From: Mesostigma viride
Lineage: Eukaryota; Streptophyta; Mesostigmatophyceae; Mesostigmatales; Mesostigmataceae
Length of the DNA: 64,000 bases
Direction: 5' to 3'
Assembly (NCBI GenBank): GCA_009746045.1
Contig: RPFO01000731.1
Span: 1 to 64,000, forward strand
Numbering within the stretch: position 1 is the stretch's first letter; the number at the start of each line of letters is the position of its first letter. Made by a program: the position numbers and the translations under genes. The notes beneath the pieces were generated by a model that was not told the origin of the DNA, ran no database searches, and saw only the letters and a list, made by a program, of their open reading frames with translations. Below are positions 58,787-64,000 of this stretch, one piece after another.

Positions 58787-59062
58787 TCCTACTGGTACGT
58801 CCAGACAATCCGCGCGCGGATGTACCCACACCGCCCGTGTGGTGAGAGGCCGCCGCTCGGTCGCCAGTCCCGGTATTTATAGTCGGAAGTGTACTATTCT
58901 ATAGTAGACTCCTGGTATTTATTGGCGACCGCCTGATCACGCCCGGCGGCAAGTGGCTCGAATATACCGCGCGGTCGAATCTATAATGCGTCAATAGGCT
59001 AACCCAGCACCCGCGCGCCTCGGTTATAATAATAAAATATATAATCAGTCACTTGAGCATGC

Positions 59063-59659
59063 ATGTCGTATCCAGTCGTGTCCATAGAGCGCCTCATGCC
59101 TTCAGAGACCGAAGCGGGCACGGCGGAGGGGTTCTGGCTCAACCTCAGCGGCTCTCTTCACAACGATTTTGAAAACGGGACGCAAGGGTTCATAGACAAG
59201 TTGGGGCGCTACTGCCTCGTTTTCAACGCGTATGACGAAACGTTGGAAGACTGTCACATGAACCGCATAATTGACATGCTTTTCCACAAGAAGGTGCCAT
59301 TCAGCGTCGAGTTCTACCGCGGACCGAAGTGCGCGAGTGGCGCAAGTCCCCTTACTTGGAGGCGTTGGGATTCATACATCGACATCCGCCGCCCTGAAGT
59401 GCGCGTGATACGGGCTCACCTGGAAAGGCCGTACAAGGATCCCGAGTTCTACAAGTCCGTTCCGCCCCTCGACCAACTGCAGATAGGGCCGTACTCGTTC
59501 CCTCCCGCGTACCGTCGCCTCATTCACGACTATTGCAAGGACTTCACCGTCTACGAGCTCATAGGAACTTACAACGGGGAGAACAAGAACCTGCCATCCC
59601 ACAAGTCATGGAGCGAGTCTGTGCGCCTCGGGCGTGACATAAATGACGACTGTCTCTAA
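59063..59659 (+). CDS. Hypothetical protein, 198 aa
   Basis: Intact, ATG 59063 (MSYPVVSIERLMPSETEAG), with an ATATAT/AAAT stretch just upstream. Mixed alpha/beta with FIDKLGRYCLVFNAYDETLE and IDIRRPEVRVIRAHLERPYK. No family or membrane segment seen. It sits close to the next plus-strand ORF (2 nt gap), perhaps one transcript. Confidence 0.6.
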   Translation: MSYPVVSIERLMPSETEAGTAEGFWLNLSGSLHNDFENGTQGFIDKLGRYCLVFNAYDETLEDCHMNRIIDMLFHKKVPFSVEFYRGPKCASGASPLTWRRWDSYIDIRRPEVRVIRAHLERPYKDPEFYKSVPPLDQLQIGPYSFPPAYRRLIHDYCKDFTVYELIGTYNGENKNLPSHKSWSESVRLGRDINDDCL

Positions 59660-59661
59660 CG

Positions 59662-59883
59662 ATGACAGCCGCCCGTTTCGTCCCCATCCCCGTCCCCGTC
59701 CCCACCCCCATCCCCATCCCTGTGCCCGTGCCGAGGCCGAGACCGCGGCCCAGACCCAGGTCGAGGGGGCGGAGATCTAGGCGCCACCCGCTCCGGTCTC
59801 AAAGTTACGCGGCCGTGGTTGGGGCCGTCGCCTCCGACACCGTCGCCTCCACCACCTCGGCAACCGGCCGGCTAGAGAAGTGA
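59662..59883 (+). CDS. Arg/Pro-repeat protein candidate, 73 aa
   Basis: ATG 59662. A Pro-Ile/Val-Pro and Arg-Pro repeat (PVPRPRPRPRPRSRGRRSRR, encoded by a ccc/gtcccc-rich sequence) precedes an Ala/Thr/Val tail. It overlaps the minus-strand gene by 79 nt. The strong composition could be chance of a CT-rich repeat. Kept as a candidate because it directly follows the previous gene and starts with ATG. Confidence 0.35.
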   Translation: MTAARFVPIPVPVPTPIPIPVPVPRPRPRPRPRSRGRRSRRHPLRSQSYAAVVGAVASDTVASTTSATGRLEK

Positions 59884-60185
59884 GCCGACCCGCCCGTCAT
59901 GAGCATGGAATAGGACAAACTGGCACCCCCGGATGTCCAGAAACCCTTCCAGATCTTCCACGGCAGCGTGTCGTAGGCGTAGGCCTTGTCGCGGAAGTTC
60001 CTGTACAGCACGTAGGCGAGCCCGCTGAGACCCAGAATCCACGAGATGGACACGGTCGACCGGATGTTTGCCTTCAGGCGAAACTTCTCCCGCTTAACCC
60101 GCACCCAGGTGGCGATCACGTGCGCCAAACCGATCAGCAGGCCGACCTTGAAGAGGTTCTTAAAATCGTACATAAACATACCCAT
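59805..60185 (-). CDS. Two-helix membrane protein, 126 aa
   Basis: Intact, ATG 60185 (MGMFMYDFKNLFKVGLLIG) with CTATATC about 10 nt upstream. Helices VGLLIGLAHVIATWVRV and ISWILGLSGLAYVLYRNF, a basic loop (KREKFRLKANIRS) between. A soluble tail ends in repeats of Ala/Thr/Val. Likely virion membrane protein. Confidence 0.6.
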   Translation of the reverse strand: MGMFMYDFKNLFKVGLLIGLAHVIATWVRVKREKFRLKANIRSTVSISWILGLSGLAYVLYRNFRDKAYAYDTLPWKIWKGFWTSGGASLSYSMLMTGGSAHFSSRPVAEVVEATVSEATAPTTAA

Positions 60186-60261
60186 CGCGAGTGATATAGA
60201 ACCTACCTCCGTTTTTTTTTTGCGACCGAGGCCGGACAGCCGCGACGAGGAAAGAGCCGGG

Positions 60262-60561
60262 TTAACGCGAGAGGCCGGACAGGACCTCGCGGCGGTTCTC
60301 GGCGGTGTTCGCGAGGCCGCGCTCCCTCATCAAACCGTCCAACTGTCTCTTAGCCTCCACCATCGCGTCACTCAGCGAGCCACCGGTCTCCGCGTGCACC
60401 TTCTTCACAAACTTGGCCCACGGGTTCTGCGCCCCTATCTCGCTCTTGGCCTTCGAAACGACCCGGCCGTCCTTCCTCCGCACCAGGTCGTCGCTCTTAA
60501 GCCCCCCGCTCGTCCTGGTCGCCCTGCCATTCATGACGTCAGCTTTGCTCCCGACAGGCAT
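60262..60561 (-). CDS. NCLDV GG(L)-DL-G-VVS motif protein, 99 aa
   Basis: ATG 60561 (MPVGSKADVMNGRATR). The segment VMNGRATRTSGGLKSDDLVR-RKDGRVVSKAKSEIG matches the same small NCLDV family as 40538-41149 (recalled as DUF5771), closer to its canonical form. A helical tail with VKKVHAETGGSLSDAMVEAK follows. Basic; presumably nucleic-acid or chromatin associated. Intact. Confidence 0.7.
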   Translation of the reverse strand: MPVGSKADVMNGRATRTSGGLKSDDLVRRKDGRVVSKAKSEIGAQNPWAKFVKKVHAETGGSLSDAMVEAKRQLDGLMRERGLANTAENRREVLSGLSR

Positions 60562-60596
60562 CCGTATTGCGTATACAACTAACCGATATTTTTTAA

Positions 60597-61013
60597 TCAA
60601 AAACGTTTACGCTTACCCGCGAGTCCCCGCCTACCAGGCATGACAACGGTCTTGGCGGCTCTCATGACCCAATCGACGATGGCGTCCGGCCCTCTATAAA
60701 GGATGCCCGCGCCTTGTTCTCTCAGTCGGCGCAGTTTATCCATAGACACGAGCCACGACCGCCGCAGGTTCTGCTCCACCGCATTGGCCTCCCGGAGATC
60801 TCTCCTGTACTGATCAGGGGGGACATCGCCCTTCGCCGACACCTTCGCCTTCGACAATGCATCCAACGCCCCGCCGAAACGATACGACAGCATCCCCGAT
60901 GCGGCGTGGTAATTATGCTCCATGGCCGGCGTCAGCACCGCAGCGGCTCGGGAGCGGTGTGCGCGGTGCACCGTACGAGCGCGTCGTGGGGTGCGCGTTT
61001 TCTTTGCCGCCAT
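60597..61013 (-). CDS. Basic hypothetical protein, 138 aa
   Basis: ATG 61013 (MAAKKTRTPRRARTVHRA). Both ends are strongly basic (PRRARTVHRAHRSR and GRRGLAGKRKRF), around a helical middle (YRRDLREANAVEQNLRRSWL). Such double basic tails are typical of small DNA-binding virion proteins. No family recognised. Confidence 0.55.
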   Translation of the reverse strand: MAAKKTRTPRRARTVHRAHRSRAAAVLTPAMEHNYHAASGMLSYRFGGALDALSKAKVSAKGDVPPDQYRRDLREANAVEQNLRRSWLVSMDKLRRLREQGAGILYRGPDAIVDWVMRAAKTVVMPGRRGLAGKRKRF

Positions 61014-61149
61014 GTTATAATACACGCGTGTGTTTTTATATTCCGCAAATATATGTTTACAAAGCCGGATGGATCATTTGCAGTGATTACCTGGTAGCAT
61101 GGCGCGCTTATCTCAGCGGATAACATTTCTCCGACACAAGTAAACGGCC

Positions 61150-62031
61150 ATGGCGTCCCAAACACTTGTGAGGTATCTGCAGCCTTCGCGCGGCGTGCCG
61201 GGGGAGGACCCCTTTGCTGGCAAGATCAGAGTGACGCCAGATGGCAAGATATCCGTGTTTGACCTCATCTCGTCAACGGGCATGAAGAACCCCAGGCAGG
61301 TATTCGGCGATTTGGCAAAGGATTGGAAGGAGGATGAGGTTGTCCAGCATTTGGACAACTTCAAGTTTCCCGGTGCCGGTCAGCGAGAGACCCCAGTCAC
61401 GGACCGACGAGGTGCCATCAGGATAATTCAGATACTGCCATGCAAGAAGGCCGCCGCCTTCCGCCACTCTATGGCCGTGCTGTTGGAGAGGTACCTCGAC
61501 GCCGACCCGGCGCTCATCCAGGACCTGCACGACCGGTACCGCGACAGGACCGGCGAGGAGTTCGTGCCTCTCCCTCGCCAGCAAGTGCTGGAGGCCCCTC
61601 GCATCAAGAGCTGCGAGAAGACAAAGCTGGACATGCGCGCCATCAAGGAGAGCAGCGCCAAGCCGGTGCCCGCTCGAGTGTACGCCGCCGTCAACAACAG
61701 TTCCAACAAGCTTGCGACGGGCTACGATCAAACGGCAGACTACCGCAAGGACCAGGGGCTCACGAAGAAGAGCCAGGCCACTCGCGACACCTTCACGGAC
61801 GGGATGTGCGGTCTGTCGATATTCTTCCACGAGCAGCACAAGGCCATGGTGTCTAAGGGGGGCGACCCCGAGAAGTCGGCCCTCTCCATAGTGGACATGC
61901 TGGCACCTGGGCTAGAAAAGCTGGGTCACTACAAGGAGGCTCGCGAGTACCGCGGCCCCGAGTTTGCGGCAAACAACAAACGACTAATGCTTGAGAACCA
62001 GGTGTGGAACAGGGACAAGAGGAAATCGTAA
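61150..62031 (+). CDS. BRO-like protein, copy B
   Basis: Intact, 293 aa, ATG 61150 (MASQTLVRYLQPSRGVPGED). BRO-N/MSV199-type domain: AGKIRVTPDGKISVFDLI, GQRETPVTDRRGAIRIIQIL, then FRHSMAVLLERYLDADPAL. Paralogous to 5500-6342, with the conserved blocks in the same order and the C-terminal halves more diverged. It shares the neighbourhood of the second accessory module. Presumed DNA-binding. Confidence 0.75.
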   Translation: MASQTLVRYLQPSRGVPGEDPFAGKIRVTPDGKISVFDLISSTGMKNPRQVFGDLAKDWKEDEVVQHLDNFKFPGAGQRETPVTDRRGAIRIIQILPCKKAAAFRHSMAVLLERYLDADPALIQDLHDRYRDRTGEEFVPLPRQQVLEAPRIKSCEKTKLDMRAIKESSAKPVPARVYAAVNNSSNKLATGYDQTADYRKDQGLTKKSQATRDTFTDGMCGLSIFFHEQHKAMVSKGGDPEKSALSIVDMLAPGLEKLGHYKEAREYRGPEFAANNKRLMLENQVWNRDKRKS

Positions 62032-62070
62032 TCTCATTCAATTATATATAACGTTAATGTACTAATCTTA

Positions 62071-62585
62071 ATGGGTTCATACCAATGCACGGTCATTACA
62101 AACAGTGGGACGAGGTGCAGACGGCGGGGGGCGGCCGGGCACACAAGTGCACCCAACACGCGACCAGAAACAGGAAAAACACCCACACATGGCCCTCCGC
62201 CTGCTGCGGGCACGGCAACCGGGCGAAGAAAGTCCTTCCCGTTATCCCCCCGGAAGCACGGGACGTCGAGTATTCCGCGCAACTGGCCAGGTTCCAGGAT
62301 GCCCTGCGCGTCGTGCGCCAGCCGCTAGGGGCCGGCATAGGCCCTCTGCGGGCGACGGCTATCCGACAACGGAACCGAGCGAATCTTGTGGCCGCGTCCA
62401 ACGACCTCCTGTCTACAGCGCGCGCCGCAGGGGTCCCCGTGCAGGTCGTCGCCGCCGCCATCAACGCGGCTCCTCCACCCCCTCCTCCACCCCCGCCGCC
62501 CGCGCCTGCACCTGCGCCTGCACCTGCGCCGGGCCACGGCGCCGGTCAGAGGCGAATCAACAGACAGCGCGCGCGCAGGCACTGA
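62071..62585 (+). CDS. Cys/His zinc-knuckle protein with Ala-Pro tail (one frameshift)
   Basis: ATG 62071 (MGSYQCTVITNSGTRCRRRG). C-x8-G-x-RC ... KC-x2-H resembles a small viral finger of the QC...G.RC....C..H type. The frame shifts once in the six-G run near 62127-62132. The rest (SAQLARFQDALRVVRQPLGA, VQVVAAAINAAPPPPPPPP) ends in a Pro/Ala-Pro repeat and a basic tail (RRINRQRARRH). About 171 aa. Function unknown. Confidence 0.5.
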
Positions 62586-62592
62586 GGTGCGT

Positions 62593-62784
62593 TCAGTGGC
62601 TCATGGTCGCCACCAAAAGGGCGATCACGACGACGGCAAACACGACCGGGACGACCAGCTCCGGCCTGGACACCAATGGGGGGGCAAACACAACGGGGGC
62701 GGTGGGGTCCAGATGCTCCGTCCTTTTCAAATCGCCCAGGCCCTCCTGTACGGGAGCAACGTTCTCTATGCTAGATGTGGACAT
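62593..62784 (-). CDS. Small C-anchored membrane protein, 63 aa
   Basis: ATG 62784 (MSTSSIENVAPVQEGLGD). Hydrophobic C-terminal helix ELVVPVVFAVVVIALLVATM. Tail-anchored, likely virion. Convergent with the preceding gene with a 7-nt gap. Confidence 0.55.
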   Translation of the reverse strand: MSTSSIENVAPVQEGLGDLKRTEHLDPTAPVVFAPPLVSRPELVVPVVFAVVVIALLVATMSH

Positions 62785-62847
62785 GCTTTATCGACGTTAC
62801 AGTAAACCAAAGTTTATTTATTGTTTACCAATGTAGGATTTGGTTTC

Positions 62848-63381
62848 TCAACCCTTGGATGCTATCTTCGCGTTTGCCAAATCCGTCTTGGCGGCGGCCA
62901 GCTGGGTCCTGAGATTGTCGATGCTGGCCTTGTGGTTGGTAAGGGCCAGCTCCATCAATTTCAAGGCGTCGTCCCTCTCCGAAACGACCCTCTTCAGGTC
63001 ATTGACCTGGCTGGCAAGCTTGTTCCTCGCCCTTTCGTGTCTCTTTCGGGTGGCATCCCTTTCCTTCTTGTGCTTTGTGATCACCCCCTCGATCTTGTCT
63101 CTCATGTCCGCGAATTGGGAGTGAACAGTGGTCACAAACTCCCTTGGGACAAAAACCCTGGATGGGAGAGGCCCTTCGTTCAATCGAACAACTCGATTTC
63201 CCACTTCATGTGAGGGGTCTAGCACCTTAACACATTGCGACGGTGGCATGTTTTCCTTGTCAGAATCGCTGCCATCAGAGCTGCCCCCACCATCAGAACT
63301 GCTTGTGTTCTCCATCGCCGACTTCGGGCGGATTGCGGGCGAAATGGCTCTCTCACAGTTGCTGGTCTCTTTGTCCACCAT
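62848..63381 (-). CDS. Coiled-coil protein, copy B
   Basis: Paralogue of 3070-3685, here in one frame. I take ATG 63381 (MVDKETSNCERAISPAIRPK) because its Cys-Glu-Arg-Ala segment is also recognisable upstream of copy A; ATG 63315 (MENTSSSDGGG) is the alternative. The frame is open to 63651 only because the AGATCT repeat array has no stop. SSDGSDSDKENMPPS, VFVPREFVTTVHSQF and a ~100-residue coiled coil (ARNKLASQVNDLKRVVSERD) follow. About 178 aa. Function unknown. Confidence 0.65.
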   Translation of the reverse strand: MVDKETSNCERAISPAIRPKSAMENTSSSDGGGSSDGSDSDKENMPPSQCVKVLDPSHEVGNRVVRLNEGPLPSRVFVPREFVTTVHSQFADMRDKIEGVITKHKKERDATRKRHERARNKLASQVNDLKRVVSERDDALKLMELALTNHKASIDNLRTQLAAAKTDLANAKIASKG

Positions 63382-63403
63382 ATGGCCAGGCCTGTGTGCA
63401 TGG

Positions 63404-63660
63404 GGCATCCAAGATCTGTGACGTGGCATACCAGAGATCTGTGACGTGGCAAGTGACGGGGCAGATCCGAGATCTCTGATGTGGCAGATCTCTGATGTGG
63501 CAGATCCGAGATCTCTGATGTGGCAGTGGCAGATCCGAGATCTCTGATGTGCCAGATCTCTGATGTGGCAGATCCGAGATCTCTGATGTGGCAGATCTCT
63601 GATGTGGCAGATCCGAGATCTCTGATGTGGCATATGATGTGGCGGATCCAAGATCTCTAC
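63404..63660. repeat. AGATCT tandem array in the second divergent spacer
   Basis: About ten copies of GATCTCTGATGTGGCA-type units, with GAGATCT, AGATCTGTGACGTGGCA and CCGAGATCTC variants. The same words occur, fewer and more diverged, in the copy A spacer (3741-3871). It lies between the coiled-coil gene and the start of the zinc-finger gene, so it may be a bidirectional regulatory array. An ORF reads through it but is ignored. Confidence 0.6.
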
Positions 63661-63872
63661 AGATCACAGATCCACTGGCCAAGTGCCATCATAAGTGTGT
63701 TGCCAACCCTCCCCAGACACACCAAACCACCAGCGCCCAGCCATCCGAAATCCCAGTCCACCACCCATCATTCCTAGTCCCCGGAAGCCATTCCTTTTTC
63801 GCCCGAGTGCCCATTCTAAAGCCCGAGGCTCCATAAAGGTGACATTTACAGTACATTTTCGCATCAGAAATC

Positions 63873-64000
63873 ATGCCCGCCGAACATTTCCATGGCGCCT
63901 GTCTGGGTTTGCCGGAGGCTCACTACATCTACAACCCGGAGACCGGGGAAAAGCTTTTCAAGAACGTGACGAACGTGCAGTTCGCGGAGGACTGGAAGAA
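63873..64000 (+). CDS. Zinc-finger protein, copy B (cut by the window end)
   Basis: ATG 63873 (MPAEHFHGACLGLPEAHYIY). YNPETGEKLFKNVTNVQFAE matches HNPETGEKIYRTQKNKADAE of the copy A zinc/RING-finger gene (4257-5217). Only the first 42 codons are in the window; fingers are expected beyond the end. No defect seen so far. Confidence 0.6.
   Translation, partial: MPAEHFHGACLGLPEAHYIYNPETGEKLFKNVTNVQFAEDWK

Noticed and set aside
63381..63651. N-terminal extension of the copy B coiled-coil protein
   Set aside because: Consists of HQRSRICHIRDL-type units encoded by the AGATCT array; copy A has nothing similar. Start taken downstream.
1..64000. Virus genome termini or long terminal repeats
   Set aside because: The two accessory module copies are paralogous genes with diverged sequence, not identical terminal repeats, and there is no end hairpin at either window border.

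Overview
The window is part of a nucleocytoplasmic large DNA virus (NCLDV, Nucleocytoviricota) genome, or of such a genome integrated in a protist chromosome. Evidence: four double jelly-roll major capsid protein (MCP) genes, an A32-type packaging ATPase, a VLTF3-like late transcription factor, a PCNA clamp, and several small families I know only from giant viruses (two proteins of a GG(L)-DL-N-G motif family, one DUF5767-like protein, one U-box-like protein). Genes are tightly packed on both strands, have no Shine-Dalgarno context, often carry a TATATA box 10-30 nt before the ATG, and often end near AATAAA. The MCP style and BRO/KilA-N content suggest a virus of an alga or other protist; the exact lineage and host cannot be read here.

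Layout. 1-7.9 kb: VLTF3, small hypotheticals, a three-gene accessory module (coiled-coil protein, zinc/RING-finger protein, BRO-like protein) and PCNA. 8-23 kb: a virion block with a LysM protein, MCP1 (minus), MCP2 (plus), a KilA-N protein, two long beta-repeat (fiber-like) proteins, then MCP3 and MCP4 in tandem. 23.2-24 kb: a MYND-finger protein. 24.2-27.5 kb: a 3.25-kb CACTA-like element with 19-bp perfect terminal inverted repeats and subterminal repeats, holding a decayed gene. 28-31 kb: a long coiled-coil/Ala-Pro-repeat protein and tandem repeats. 31-41 kb: packaging ATPase, JAMM protease, Rieske oxygenase and structural or hypothetical genes. 41.2-42.2 kb: a 5'-truncated non-LTR retrotransposon tail with 14-bp target duplications. 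42.2-45.8 kb: a giant DDE (Tc1/IS630-like) transposase-like protein. 46-58.8 kb: small membrane proteins, a long fiber-like gene split by an 881-bp palindromic insertion at 50.07-50.95 kb, more fiber-like proteins, a staphylococcal-nuclease-like protein, and DUF5767-like and U-box-like proteins. 59-64 kb: small basic and membrane proteins, then a second copy of the accessory module (BRO-like, coiled-coil, truncated zinc-finger gene at the window end).

Many otherwise well-conserved genes are split by +1/-1 shifts, nearly always at runs of 4-9 identical bases and rarely with in-frame stops. That looks more like homopolymer errors of a long-read assembly than decay, so I annotate such genes as one locus and give the shift positions. 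No rRNA, tRNA or CRISPR array could be supported; DNA polymerase, RNA polymerase and primase-helicase genes are not in this window.
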